Assembly (NCBI GenBank): GCA_051155755.1
Contig: DAXETY010000050.1
Location: 1-15,563, forward strand
Reading direction: 5' to 3'
Origin: DAXETY01 sp051155755
GTDB taxonomy: Bacteria > Desulfobacterota > Desulfobacteria > Desulfobacterales > SG8-13
DNA length: 15,563 bases
Shown here: positions 6,907-14,311 of the stretch, one piece after another
How the letters are laid out: each line of letters opens with the position of its first letter
How positions within the stretch are numbered: position 1 is the stretch's first letter
Notes under the pieces: generated by a model
What the model was told of the DNA's origin: nothing
The model's database searches: none
The model's input: only the letters and a program-made list of their open reading frames with translations
Program-made: the position numbers and the translations under genes

Positions 6907-8160
6907 GTGGCAGCAGCTTCCGACGTAATCATCGTGGGCGGCGGTCTGGCCGGTCTGGTCTGTGCCCTCCGGCTGCAGGAAGCCGGCGTTTCCTTCACAC
7001 TGCTGGAGGCCGCCGATCGTGTCGGGGGCCGGATTCGCACCGACCGGCTCGAAGGCTTTCTGCTGGATCGCGGTTTTCAGGTATTTCAGACCGCATACCC
7101 CGAAGCCCGCCGCACGCTCGACTATGCCGCCCTGGACCTGCGGCCCTTTTACCCCGGCGCGATCATCCGCATCAAAGACCGGTTTCACACGGTGGCCGAC
7201 CCGCGGCGCATGCCCAAATTCGCCGTTCAAAGCCTGACCGCCCCGATCGGCACCCTGGACGACAAACTGCGGCTGGCCAAACTCGGCTGGCAGGTGTCGC
7301 GCCGGAGTCCGGAAGAGCTGTTTCGACGCGAAGACATACCGGCCATCGAGTTCTGGCGCCAGCTCGGCTTTACCGATCGTATGATCCAGCGCTTTCTCAC
7401 GCCGTTTTTCAGCGGCATCACCCTCGATCCGGATGTACGCGCCTCCAGCCGCATGTTTGCCTTCGTGCTGCAGATGTTCGCCACCGGCGACGTGTCCCTG
7501 CCTGCCGGCGGCATGGCATCCATCCCCGCGCAGCTGGCGGCCCGGCTTCCGTCAGAAAGACTTTACACCGGGGTTCGGGTCGAAAACATTCGCGCCGACA
7601 CGGCCATCGATACCCGCGGCCGCCGCTGGCCCGCAAACAGGGTCGTGCTGGCGGTCGAAGCCCCGGAGACCTGCCGTTTGCTGGGCCGCGGGCAGCCGCC
7701 GCATTCCTGCGGGGCCACCTACCTTTACTTCAGCGCGCCACATCCACCGCCGGCGACGGACCGCTTTCTGGTGCTCAACGGCACCGGCCGCGGACCGGTG
7801 CACTCCCTGTGTGTGCCCAGTGCCGTGGCACCGGCCTATGCCCCGGCCGGAAATTCGTTGATCGTGGTGGTGGTATTGGGAATCCCGCGGGATGAAGATC
7901 TGAAGCTGGAGGCCGCCGTGCGCCGCCAGTTGACGCAGTGGTACGGCGGCGAGGTAAGTCAATGGCGCCGGCTGCGCATCGATCGCATCCGACACGCCCT
8001 GCCCTCGACCGCACCGCCGCTGCCCGACCCGAGCCGGCCGGCGGAGATCCGAAACCGGGGCCTGTTTGTCTGCGGTGAATACCGAAGTGTGCCCTCGATC
8101 CAGTGGGCCCTCTACTCGGGCCGCCGTGCGGCCGAAGCCGTGATCGCGTCGCTGCTGTAA
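6907..8160 (+). CDS. FAD-dependent amine-oxidase-type oxidoreductase
   Basis: A 417-residue flavoprotein. The N-terminal Rossmann dinucleotide-binding site is VIIVGGGLAGL (residues 7-17, GGGLAG at 11-16) with the ribose-binding acidic residue E34 in LLEAADRVGGRIRTD, the signature of the amine oxidase/phytoene desaturase/protoporphyrinogen oxidase superfamily. The C-terminal FAD contact appears as GLFVCGEYRSVPSIQWAL from about residue 385, followed by a GRRAAEAV helix. The substrate cannot be read from the sequence. The start is GTG at 6907: GAGGTGA lies immediately upstream at proper spacing and the nearby ATG at 6902 is out of frame. In other bacteria similar oxidoreductases sit in light-stress clusters with photolyase and SRPBCC genes. 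Here those genes lie 1.8 kb downstream beyond two opposed genes, so a shared role is inference. Confidence 0.88.
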   Translation: MAAASDVIIVGGGLAGLVCALRLQEAGVSFTLLEAADRVGGRIRTDRLEGFLLDRGFQVFQTAYPEARRTLDYAALDLRPFYPGAIIRIKDRFHTVADPRRMPKFAVQSLTAPIGTLDDKLRLAKLGWQVSRRSPEELFRREDIPAIEFWRQLGFTDRMIQRFLTPFFSGITLDPDVRASSRMFAFVLQMFATGDVSLPAGGMASIPAQLAARLPSERLYTGVRVENIRADTAIDTRGRRWPANRVVLAVEAPETCRLLGRGQPPHSCGATYLYFSAPHPPPATDRFLVLNGTGRGPVHSLCVPSAVAPAYAPAGNSLIVVVVLGIPRDEDLKLEAAVRRQLTQWYGGEVSQWRRLRIDRIRHALPSTAPPLPDPSRPAEIRNRGLFVCGEYRSVPSIQWALYSGRRAAEAVIASLL

Positions 8161-8189
8161 GCGATCCAAAGAGCGGCTGCCCGCCCGCC

Positions 8190-8367
8190 TGGGTGCAGGC
8201 GCACCCAAGTCATCGGCAGTATGGAGCCAACAATCACCCGCGAAGCGGATGGCTTGAATTTTCGGCTGCGGGCAAGAAAAGCCAGAAGCACTTTTGTGCT
8301 TCGATGTTGGACTTGCTGTCGCTCCCGGTTTAGGCAAGAATTAATTGCCGTGCCCGGTTAATCTTGC
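8190..8367. other. convergent intergenic region with three hairpins
   Basis: The stretch between the oxidoreductase and the opposing hypothetical gene holds three short hairpins. The first is TGGGTGC-AGGC-GCACCCA at 8190-8207. The second is GAAGCAC-TTTT-GTGCTTC at 8285-8302. The third is a bulged stem pairing 8334-8344 with 8358-8367, which covers the TAA stop of the minus-strand gene. None is followed by a clear U-tract, so they may end transcription weakly or protect the two mRNA ends, but they are not textbook rho-independent terminators. No coding sequence was seen here. Confidence 0.35.
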
Positions 8368-8780
8368 GGTTTGCGCTCTTTCAGGGCTTCGACCAGCAGC
8401 CCGTAAAGCTCGATCAACTCCCGGCCCGGATCGATGGCCGGGTTTTCGGCCCAGATGGCGGCCACGCGCTCGTCGGCCACATCATACCGCCGGCAGAGCC
8501 GGCGGGCCTGGTGCCAGGTGGGCAGCCACACCAGGGTCTCGGCCACGGCATCCCGGCTGCCGAACATATCGATGAACCGCGGCAGGCTCAGAATGAAGTA
8601 AATGCGCTCCGGAAAAGGGGAATCCACGGCGATGCGGCCGTCGGGATCCCACACGAAGCAGCCCACGTGCGGCTGCCAGGCCAGGCCCAGCCGTTTCATT
8701 TCGCGAGCCAGCTCGGCGTGCGAACGGGTAAACGGGGTGGTGGCCAGGTCGGTGGACGGATCGAACGGCACAGGTTTCAT
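8358..8780 (-). CDS. conserved-looking hypothetical protein, partner of the upstream gene
   Basis: A 140-residue protein that I do not recognise. It has no signal peptide or membrane segment. The first 30 residues are polar with a helix (HAELAREMKRLGLAW). The middle segment VGCFVWDPDGRIAVDS looks like a beta hairpin, and the rest alternates aromatic and hydrophobic helices (PERIYFILSLPRFIDMFG, LVWLPTWHQARRLCRRYDV) with a long C-terminal helix ELIELYGLLVEALKERK. It reads as a small soluble alpha/beta protein. The ATG at 8780 was preferred to a GTG at 8786 because GAGGTG lies five bases upstream. The upstream gene ends two bases before this start, so the pair is almost certainly one transcript and perhaps one functional unit. 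Confidence 0.72.
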   Translation of the reverse strand: MKPVPFDPSTDLATTPFTRSHAELAREMKRLGLAWQPHVGCFVWDPDGRIAVDSPFPERIYFILSLPRFIDMFGSRDAVAETLVWLPTWHQARRLCRRYDVADERVAAIWAENPAIDPGRELIELYGLLVEALKERKPQD

Positions 8781-8782
8781 GA

Positions 8783-9778
8783 TCACCTCGCGGACTGCCG
8801 GGTTGAAAACGCATCCGAATCCAGATCCAGATCGTCCCGGACGGCCGCTCCGGCCGCGGCCGTGTCCAGGCGCCGGATGACCGCAAACAACCTGCGGCAG
8901 TCCGCCAGAGACAATTTCCGCACCAGCGCATCGGTGAGCAGCTCGTTGCGGGTGTGCGGAAAGGGGTCCGCGTCACCGGGCAGGATTTCGATTTTCTCGA
9001 TCAGTTTGCTGTAAATCAGCGATCGTGCGGCCAGCAGGTCTTCCTCCGGGCTGCGGCGGCCGGGATGGAGCATGTACAGGATTGTCAGCCGATCGCCCGG
9101 GCCGTAAAGGTTCGACCGCCGGCCGCCGAGGCGCCGGACGGCGGCGGTCATCAGGTGGTCGGAAACGACCTTGACCGCCGGTGCCAGATCGCGGCGCAGC
9201 AGCGTGGGCAGCTGCACGTGAATCTGACCGGCTTCGATGTAGCTGGTGGGAAACTCGGTGACCCGCCGCGCCAGGGCTGCAGCCCGCAGGCCGTCGCGCA
9301 GCACGAATCGCCGGGCATCGGCGCGGGCGAACACCTTGACCGCCGCCACGGTCTGGTCGAAGTCTCCGATCGTGGCGACCCGGTAAACATCCAGCATGGC
9401 GGCGGAGGCCCGCCGCTCCACCGCATAGACCGCGGCCTCCAGGGAGCCGTCCGGCAGGTCCCCGGGGCTTTGACCGGAAGCGAACCGCTCGTGAATGCCC
9501 AGCAGCGTTTCGAGATAGGGCTCCACCTGCACGATCTTCTTGCCGGCGGCATGCAGCCGGCGCAGGGCGGCGAGCATCCGGCGAGTGAAATCGGGATATT
9601 CGACATCCACGGTCTGCAGGTAATCGTCGACGGAAAACTCGCCGGCGAGCATCGGAAGAAAACCGGGATCCGGCGGCTCTTCCAGAAACAGGGCATCGTG
9701 GCAGTACATTCGCTCCAGGGCCGCCGGCACCGTTTCCGGCCGATGGTTGGCCAGGCCCACCGTCACTCTGATTTTCAT
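8783..9778 (-). CDS. hypothetical protein with weak TraB/Tiki-superfamily hallmarks
   Basis: A 331-residue soluble protein without a signal peptide. Its plan loosely matches the TraB/GumN/ChaN/Tiki hydrolase superfamily. An N-terminal strand is followed by a histidine (VGLANH, H12) and a helix (PETVPAALERM). An acidic pair ends the next strand (LFLEE, E33-E34). A later Arg-Asp helix (R161-D162 in VLRDGLRAAALARRV) is followed by a glycine/histidine strand (IEAGQIHVQL, H187). Superfamily members normally have GxxH in the first motif, and here one extra residue intervenes, so the assignment is tentative. The C-terminal 130 residues are helical with no recognised domain. The start at 9778 is supported by GGA seven bases upstream; an ATG at 9790 adds four residues. 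It is tightly linked to the following 140-residue gene. Confidence 0.75.
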   Translation of the reverse strand: MKIRVTVGLANHRPETVPAALERMYCHDALFLEEPPDPGFLPMLAGEFSVDDYLQTVDVEYPDFTRRMLAALRRLHAAGKKIVQVEPYLETLLGIHERFASGQSPGDLPDGSLEAAVYAVERRASAAMLDVYRVATIGDFDQTVAAVKVFARADARRFVLRDGLRAAALARRVTEFPTSYIEAGQIHVQLPTLLRRDLAPAVKVVSDHLMTAAVRRLGGRRSNLYGPGDRLTILYMLHPGRRSPEEDLLAARSLIYSKLIEKIEILPGDADPFPHTRNELLTDALVRKLSLADCRRLFAVIRRLDTAAAGAAVRDDLDLDSDAFSTRQSAR

Positions 9779-9828
9779 ATTTTTATCCATTCGCAGGCGG
9801 CCGCAGCCGCCATCCAGAACCGGTTTTC

Positions 9829-9857
9829 TTTACATCTCCGAATAGTATCATTACCAT
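9829..9857 (+). promoter_or_regulatory. candidate sigma70-like promoter for the DUF4174-SRPBCC-photolyase run
   Basis: TTTACA (9829-9834) and TACCAT (9852-9857) are separated by 17 bp on the plus strand, matching the consensus at five and four of six positions. A weaker minus-strand pair, TTGTGG (9875-9880) and TATGGT (9853-9858), overlaps its -10 box and could serve the divergent hypothetical genes. No operator was recognised. Confidence 0.35.
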
Positions 9858-9919
9858 AGGACAGATCATTGAAACCACAAGTCCAAATCGTACACACGCA
9901 AGCACCACTCAACCCGATA

Positions 9920-10396
9920 ATGAAAAGACGCTTTGCCGTACTGTTGGTGGCGGCAGCCGCCGCCCTGTTGTGGACCCAGGGAGTCAAGGCCATGGACCTG
10001 GACCGTTACCGGTGGCAGCATCGCCTCTTGCTGCTGTTTGCCCCGCAGGAAGACACTCCGGCCTATGCCGCGGCGGCCGAGGACATCCAGCTGCGTTCCG
10101 AAGACATACTGGACCGGGACCTGGTGGTGTTCCACGTACTGGAAGACGGTGCGTCCCGGGTGGACGGCCGCAGGCTTTCGGATGCCGAGGCCCGGCAGCT
10201 GCGGGATCGTTTCGAAATTGCCCCGGGCCGCTTCACGGCCGTGCTGATCGGAAAAGACGGTGGCGTAAAACTCGTGCGCCGGGATTCGGTCGATCTGCAG
10301 GCGGTCTTCGACCGCATCGACGCCATGCCCATGCGGCAGCGGGAAATGCGGGAGAAGCCATCTTCGACCCGGCCCGCCGGAAAGAACCGCTCATGA
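9920..10396 (+). CDS. exported DUF4174 protein
   Basis: A 158-residue protein that begins with a signal peptide: MKRR, a hydrophobic Ala/Leu/Val core at 6-18, and a probable signal peptidase I site after VKA24. The mature part fits DUF4174: LDRYRWQHRLLLLFAP near the start, then VDGRRLSDAEARQLRDRF, the strand FTAVLIGKDGGVKLVR at 105-120, and the closing DAMPMRQREMR helix. The fold resembles thioredoxin-like domains but no CxxC is present. The function is unknown and the location is presumably periplasmic. The ATG at 9920 was preferred over a TTG at 9869 because it places the basic residues of the signal peptide at the N-terminus; the local ribosome site is weak. It overlaps the SRPBCC gene by 4 bp (ATGA) and heads the photolyase-containing run. 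Confidence 0.86.
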   Translation: MKRRFAVLLVAAAAALLWTQGVKAMDLDRYRWQHRLLLLFAPQEDTPAYAAAAEDIQLRSEDILDRDLVVFHVLEDGASRVDGRRLSDAEARQLRDRFEIAPGRFTAVLIGKDGGVKLVRRDSVDLQAVFDRIDAMPMRQREMREKPSSTRPAGKNRS

Positions 10397-10923
10397 TAGT
10401 CTATCGACTGCAGCGAAACCAGGTGCTGCCGACCACCCTGCAAAAGGCCTGGGATTTTTTCTCCGATCCGCGCAACCTGGCCCGCATCACCCCGCCGTGG
10501 CTGGGATTTACGATTACCTCGGCGACCCCGCCCATGACCCCCGGCCTGATTTTGACCTACACCGTCACACCGCTGTTCGGCCTGCGCCGGGCCTGGGTGT
10601 CTGAAATCACCCACGTGCAGCCGCCGCAAAGCTTCGTGGACGAACAGCGCTTCGGCCCCTACCGGTTCTGGCATCACCTACATCGATTTCACCAGCTCGA
10701 CGGCCAGGTGGCCGTCGAAGATGTGGTCCATTACGCCCTGCCCTTCGGGTTGCCGGGCCAATTCGTCCACCGCCGGCTGGTCCGCCCGCGCCTGGAGGCC
10801 ATTTTCGATTATCGCCGCGAAGCACTGAAGGCCCTGTTCCCGGCACCTTATGCGAGCACCGGGCGCCGCACGGATTCACCCCCGGTGCGGCCCGCCGCCG
10901 TCCGCCGTCCGGCGGTAACCTGA
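10393..10923 (+). CDS. SRPBCC (START-like) ligand-binding family protein
   Basis: A 176-residue protein of the SRPBCC/polyketide cyclase-like fold, which forms a helix-grip cavity for a hydrophobic ligand. It shows the usual N-terminal strand (YRLQRNQVLP), the helix with the family motif KAWDFFSDPRNLARITPPWLGF, a central sheet including GLRRAWVSEITHVQPPQSFVDEQ, and a long C-terminal helix (RRLVRPRLEAIFDYRREALKALF). The last 25 residues are Arg/Pro/Ala-rich and look disordered. Related proteins are common next to photolyase and DUF4174 genes in proteobacteria (recollection, not searched). The start overlaps the DUF4174 stop by 4 bp. The GC-rich 3' end of the gene can form a bulged hairpin (10860-10871 with 10885-10894). 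The ligand is unknown. Confidence 0.86.
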   Translation: MIVYRLQRNQVLPTTLQKAWDFFSDPRNLARITPPWLGFTITSATPPMTPGLILTYTVTPLFGLRRAWVSEITHVQPPQSFVDEQRFGPYRFWHHLHRFHQLDGQVAVEDVVHYALPFGLPGQFVHRRLVRPRLEAIFDYRREALKALFPAPYASTGRRTDSPPVRPAAVRRPAVT

Positions 10924-10999
10924 AGCGGTGCGATTTACCGTCGGCAACTTCAAACAAGGCCCCTGTAAACAGCCAACCGAATCCGGAAAGAACGTTCCC

Positions 11000-12544
11000 A
11001 TGGACCGGGAAAAAACCCTTCGCCTGATTCTGGGCGACCAGCTCAATGCAGGCCACAGCTGGTTTCGCCACCGCAGCCGCAACGTCACCTACGTGCTGAT
11101 GGAAGTCCGCCAGGAAACCGACTACGTCAAACACCACGTTCAAAAAATCGCCGGGTTCTTCGCCGCCATGCGCCGCTTCGCCCGCGAGCTGGAAGAAGCC
11201 GGACACCGCGTGCTGTACCTGTCCCTGGACGATCCGCAAAACGAACCATCCTTCGAAGCCAACCTGAAACACCTCATCGAAAAACACAAATTCACGCGCT
11301 TCGAATACCAGCATCCCGACGAATACCGCCTGGACCGCCAGCTGCAGGAGACGGCCGGGAACCTTTCGGTACCGGTGGCCGCCGTCGGCACCGAGCACTT
11401 TCTCACCGGCCGCGAAGAACTGCAGGATTTTTTCAAGGGCAAAAAGCGCTACCTGATGGAATCCTTCTACCGCGCGATGCGCAAAAAACACGACGTTCTG
11501 CTGGAAGACGGCGGTCCGGCCGGCGGCAAGTGGAACTTCGACACCGAAAATCGCAACCCCTATGACGACGCGGTCAAAATCCCGCCGCCCAAAAAATTCG
11601 ACAACAACGTCTCCGATATCGCTGAAATGATTGCAGCGGCCGGGGTGAAAACCTTCGGCGAAATCGATCCGCCCCGGTTCCTGTGGCCGATTTCCCGGAG
11701 CCAGGCCCTGGAGCTACTCGACGATTTCCTGCGCAACCGCCTGCCGCACTTCGGCGTCTACCAGGACGCCATGACCCGGGAGAGCTGGTCGCTGTTCCAC
11801 TCCCGGCTGTCATTTGCGCTGAACACCAAGATGCTGCACCCCATGGAGGTGATCCGCGCGGCCATCCGGTATGCCAAAGACGGCCGCACCCGGGAGGTCG
11901 AACTGGCCGCACTGGAAGGGTTCGTGCGTCAGATCCTGGGCTGGCGGGAATACATGCGCGGCATTTACTGGGCCAAGATGCCCGAATACGAAACGATGAA
12001 TTTCTTCGACCACCGCGCCGCGCTGCCGGATTATTACTGGAGCGCCGCCACGCGCATGAACTGCATCCACCAGGCCGTACGCCAGTCGTTGAAATACGCC
12101 TATGCCCACCACATCCAGCGCCTGATGGTCACCGGCAATTTCGCCCTGCTGGCCGGGGTGCACCCCGATGCGGTGGATCAGTGGTACCTGGGGATTTACA
12201 TCGATGCCATCCAGTGGGTGGAAATCGTCAACACCCGCGGCATGAGCCAGTTTGCCGACGGCGGCATCGTGGCCACCAAACCCTATGTCTCTTCGGCCAA
12301 CTACATCCGCAAAATGAGCGATTACTGCAGCGCCTGTCACTATGCGGCCGCCAAAAGAACCGGATCGAAGGCCTGTCCGTTCAACAGCCTGTACTGGGAC
12401 TTTCTGCACCGCCACCGCAGCCGCCTCGAGAACAACCCGCGGGTGGCGATGATGTACCGCACCCTGGACCGCATGAAACCGGAAAACCGCAGGGAAATCC
12501 TGGCGCAGGCCGCACAGTACAAGGCGCACCTGGAAGATCTTTGA
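11000..12544 (+). CDS. cryptochrome/photolyase-related protein with [4Fe-4S] cluster (FeS-BCP type)
   Basis: A 514-residue flavoprotein of the prokaryotic iron-sulfur photolyase/cryptochrome family. The N-terminal domain starts LRLILGDQLNAGHSWF, typical of the deoxyribodipyrimidine photolyase-related (DPRP) group. The helical FAD domain includes GWREYMRGIYW (about 314-324) and ALLAGVHPDAVDQWYLGIYIDA from about 382. Four cysteines, C355, C443, C446 and C459, have the 88/3/13 spacing I recall for the cluster ligands of Agrobacterium PhrB. Characterised members repair (6-4) photoproducts with blue light, using FAD and a ribolumazine antenna. The ATG at 11000 has GGAAAG nine bases upstream; the in-frame extension to 10928 lacks support. 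It follows the SRPBCC gene by 76 bases on the same strand. Function as photolyase or photoreceptor cannot be told apart by eye. Confidence 0.93.
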   Translation: MDREKTLRLILGDQLNAGHSWFRHRSRNVTYVLMEVRQETDYVKHHVQKIAGFFAAMRRFARELEEAGHRVLYLSLDDPQNEPSFEANLKHLIEKHKFTRFEYQHPDEYRLDRQLQETAGNLSVPVAAVGTEHFLTGREELQDFFKGKKRYLMESFYRAMRKKHDVLLEDGGPAGGKWNFDTENRNPYDDAVKIPPPKKFDNNVSDIAEMIAAAGVKTFGEIDPPRFLWPISRSQALELLDDFLRNRLPHFGVYQDAMTRESWSLFHSRLSFALNTKMLHPMEVIRAAIRYAKDGRTREVELAALEGFVRQILGWREYMRGIYWAKMPEYETMNFFDHRAALPDYYWSAATRMNCIHQAVRQSLKYAYAHHIQRLMVTGNFALLAGVHPDAVDQWYLGIYIDAIQWVEIVNTRGMSQFADGGIVATKPYVSSANYIRKMSDYCSACHYAAAKRTGSKACPFNSLYWDFLHRHRSRLENNPRVAMMYRTLDRMKPENRREILAQAAQYKAHLEDL

Positions 12545-12560
12545 GCCGGTGGCGGGGAGA

Positions 12561-12671
12561 CTGGTTCGATTGGTTCAATTGGTTCAATTGATAGCGCCGT
12601 TGAGTTCGCATTGGAATCGAACCGGAGAACCGGCGAGACGTTGACATTGAGCGCCTTCCGTTGTTCGATTG
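12561..12671. repeat. intergenic short repeats (GGTTCGATT / TTGGTTCAAT family)
   Basis: The 240-base gap after the photolyase gene begins with near-tandem copies of a decamer like TTGGTTCAAT (about 12569-12590). It carries GGTTCGATT at 12563-12571, its inverted copy AATCGAACC at 12615-12623, and GTTCGATT again at 12663-12670. The 9-bp inverted copies could pair across 43 bases. No ORF with coding character was seen; the open frames over this stretch are Trp/Cys-rich and lack a ribosome site. Confidence 0.5.
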
Positions 12672-12784
12672 GTTACTCGGTTGGTGGGATGAAGGTTGCG
12701 AAATGTATTCGTTTTATCGATGTTCAGGGACCGAAACCTGCTGTAGCCAAGTTGATATTGAACCTGTAATCGAAAAGAGGATCG

Positions 12785-13234
12785 ATGAGCCTGTTTCACC
12801 GGCAGATCGAAGCCGCCGTGGAAATCAACGCACCCGCCGACCGGGTCTGGCAAGTGCTGACCGATTTTGAAGCCTACCCCGAGTGGAACCCGTTTATCCG
12901 CCGGGCCCGGGGCCGGCTTCAAACCGGCCAGGTCCTGCGAATGCGGCTGGACATCCCCCAGGGCCGGAAAATGAAACTCAAGGTCAAGATCGTGTCCGTG
13001 GCACCGGGGCGGTCTTTCCAGTGGCTCGGCGTTGTCGGTGTGCGCGGCCTGTTCGACGGCCTTCATCGCTTCCAGATCGAAGACGCCGGCGCAGAGTCGG
13101 TTCGGCTGCTGCAGCACGAGCGGTTTTCCGGAATGCTGGTGCCCCTGCTGGGTGGCTATGTCGCCGGCGGCGCCCGGCGCGGCTTCGAAGCCATGAACCG
13201 CGCGTTGAAACAGCGTGTGGAAGAAACCGTTTGA
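12785..13234 (+). CDS. SRPBCC domain protein (polyketide cyclase/START-like)
   Basis: A 149-residue single-domain SRPBCC protein. The defining N-terminal part is clear: strand RQIEAAVEINAPADRVW, the helix QVLTDFEAYPEWNPFI (the family's YPEWNPF-like signature), then RARGRLQTGQVLRMRL, a basic strand MKLKVKIVSVAPGRSFQWLG, the strands FDGLHRFQIED and VRLLQHERFSGMLVPLLGG, and a C-terminal helix ending ALKQRVEETV. Family members bind or act on small hydrophobic molecules; the ligand here is unknown. The start has AGAGG a few bases upstream. A 58-residue membrane protein gene begins 27 bases after the stop with its own strong ribosome site, so the two are probably co-transcribed. It is not a close duplicate of the SRPBCC protein at 10393. 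Confidence 0.9.
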   Translation: MSLFHRQIEAAVEINAPADRVWQVLTDFEAYPEWNPFIRRARGRLQTGQVLRMRLDIPQGRKMKLKVKIVSVAPGRSFQWLGVVGVRGLFDGLHRFQIEDAGAESVRLLQHERFSGMLVPLLGGYVAGGARRGFEAMNRALKQRVEETV

Positions 13235-13261
13235 GAGAATCCATCCGGGGAGGACGGTCCG

Positions 13262-13438
13262 ATGCCGATGGTTCAAAGAATCCTGCTGGCTGCCGGCGTG
13301 CTGCTGCTCGATCTGTTGATCTTTTTTTTACCGCTGACGGCCGTGTTCCTGGCCTACGTCATTCTGGTCAACCCGCCCTGGGTTCGCCTGTTCCTGGAAC
13401 GGCTGGACCGGCCGTCCGGCAGCGGGCCGATGCCGTAG
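13262..13438 (+). CDS. small inner-membrane protein (58 aa)
   Basis: A short gene with a strong Shine-Dalgarno (GGGGAGG at 13247-13253, eight bases before the ATG). The 58-residue product starts MPMVQRILLAAG, followed by one or two hydrophobic segments over residues 7-36 (LLLDLLIFFLPLTAVFLAYV) and a polar tail from NPPWVRLFLERLDR to the end. The central FLPLTAVF with its proline suggests a kinked helix or a tight hairpin. A second ATG two codons in is possible. I do not recognise a named family, but the coding character is good: a membrane-like composition, positive charges on the tail and tight linkage to the SRPBCC gene. It may anchor or modulate the SRPBCC protein at the membrane, which is inference. 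Confidence 0.72.
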   Translation: MPMVQRILLAAGVLLLDLLIFFLPLTAVFLAYVILVNPPWVRLFLERLDRPSGSGPMP

Positions 13439-13470
13439 ATTGTCCGGGGTTGCCCCCGAAATGTGACAAT
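13439..13470 (+). terminator. weak hairpin after the small membrane protein gene
   Basis: ATTGTC at 13439-13444 pairs with GACAAT at 13465-13470, enclosing an inner CGGGG/CCCCG stem with a short loop. It begins right after the TAG stop, where a terminator would be expected, but only a few T residues follow and the 3' side has a bulge. This is a candidate only. Confidence 0.3.
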
Positions 13471-13641
13471 TTGCGGCAGAAACCCCGGTTTACCGATCAC
13501 ACCGGTATTCCAATACACTGAAATTACAAGATATTCAGATCCCCACCAAGGAACGATTCTTGCATTACCGTCCTACCAACCCGTTTCCTTCGACGGTCGT
13601 AGGGAACCCTTCCATCGATTGCATCGACACGGAGAAAAACC

Positions 13642-14295
13642 ATGAGAAAGCTTCCGGTCTGGATGATTTTCGGACTCTGCCTGTTACTGGCGACGGCCTG
13701 CTCGCACACCCGCACCGAAAAGGTGCAGATGCCGCCCCGGATGGATTTAAAATCCTGCGGGACCATCGGGATGATCGATTTTTCCTCCAACGCCGAAGAC
13801 GACCTGCAGCAGTATCTGACCCAGGAGTATCTGCAACGCATCTATGACGCCCAGCCGGGCGTGCGCATCCTGGAGCTGGGCAGCAGCCATGCGCTGTTGG
13901 ATTCGCTCCAGCGCAACCGCCTCGATCCGGAAACCATCCGCCTCATCGGGCAAACCTACAAGGTGGACGCGGTAGTGTTCGGCAACCTCCAACTCTCGGA
14001 GATCAAACCATCGGTGAGTTTCACCTCGGTCATGGACGCGGTCAGTGCCAAGGTATACGTCGAGGGGATTTTGAATACCCGCGTGCAGGAAACACAAAGC
14101 GGCGCCACGATCTGGTCCAATTTGACCCGGGGCAAGAAACCGGTGGCCGGCCTGCATTTCAACAGCAACGGGCCGGTGAGCTTCGGCGCCAGCGACCCGA
14201 AGGAGAAGTACGGCGAGCTGGTCGAAGGGCTCGTCTATGCCAACACCGACGATTTCCGTCCCTACTATGAATATCGGAAAGTCCCCAAGGATTAA
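13642..14295 (+). CDS. lipoprotein, possible CsgG/PelC-like fold
   Basis: A 217-residue exported lipoprotein. The N-terminus has basic MRK, a hydrophobic core and a lipobox LLATAC with the acylated cysteine at C20; serine at +2 would favour outer-membrane sorting by the E. coli rule. The mature part has strands and helices in an order like the CsgG/PelC/TolB-N group: CGTIGMIDFSS, helix DDLQQYLTQEYLQRIY, VRILELG, helix PETIRLIGQTYKVDAVVFGNL, then a paired-strand region (KVYVEGILNTRVQETQSGAT). That resemblance is structural impression, not a domain match. GGAG eight bases upstream supports the start. It is a lone plus-strand gene, convergent with the PfkB kinase gene across 16 bases. The tail YYEYRKVPKD is charged. 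Function is unknown. Confidence 0.82.
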   Translation: MRKLPVWMIFGLCLLLATACSHTRTEKVQMPPRMDLKSCGTIGMIDFSSNAEDDLQQYLTQEYLQRIYDAQPGVRILELGSSHALLDSLQRNRLDPETIRLIGQTYKVDAVVFGNLQLSEIKPSVSFTSVMDAVSAKVYVEGILNTRVQETQSGATIWSNLTRGKKPVAGLHFNSNGPVSFGASDPKEKYGELVEGLVYANTDDFRPYYEYRKVPKD

Positions 14296-14311
14296 AATAA
14301 TCGATGAAATG

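Noticed and set aside
11683..12591. 302-residue open frame overlapping the photolyase gene
   Set aside because: Out-of-frame shadow of a gene with clear FeS-photolyase motifs; Arg/Pro/Gly-rich.
12600..12630. tRNA T-arm-like sequence GGTTCGATTCC on the minus strand (also near 15239 and 15305)
   Set aside because: The T-loop consensus matches, but the flanking five-base stem does not pair beyond two bases at any of the sites, and no acceptor stem, anticodon arm or CCA could be placed.
12661..12870. 69-residue open frame in the gap before the second SRPBCC gene
   Set aside because: Trp/Cys-rich, starts in repeat-like sequence without a ribosome site and runs into the SRPBCC gene in another frame.
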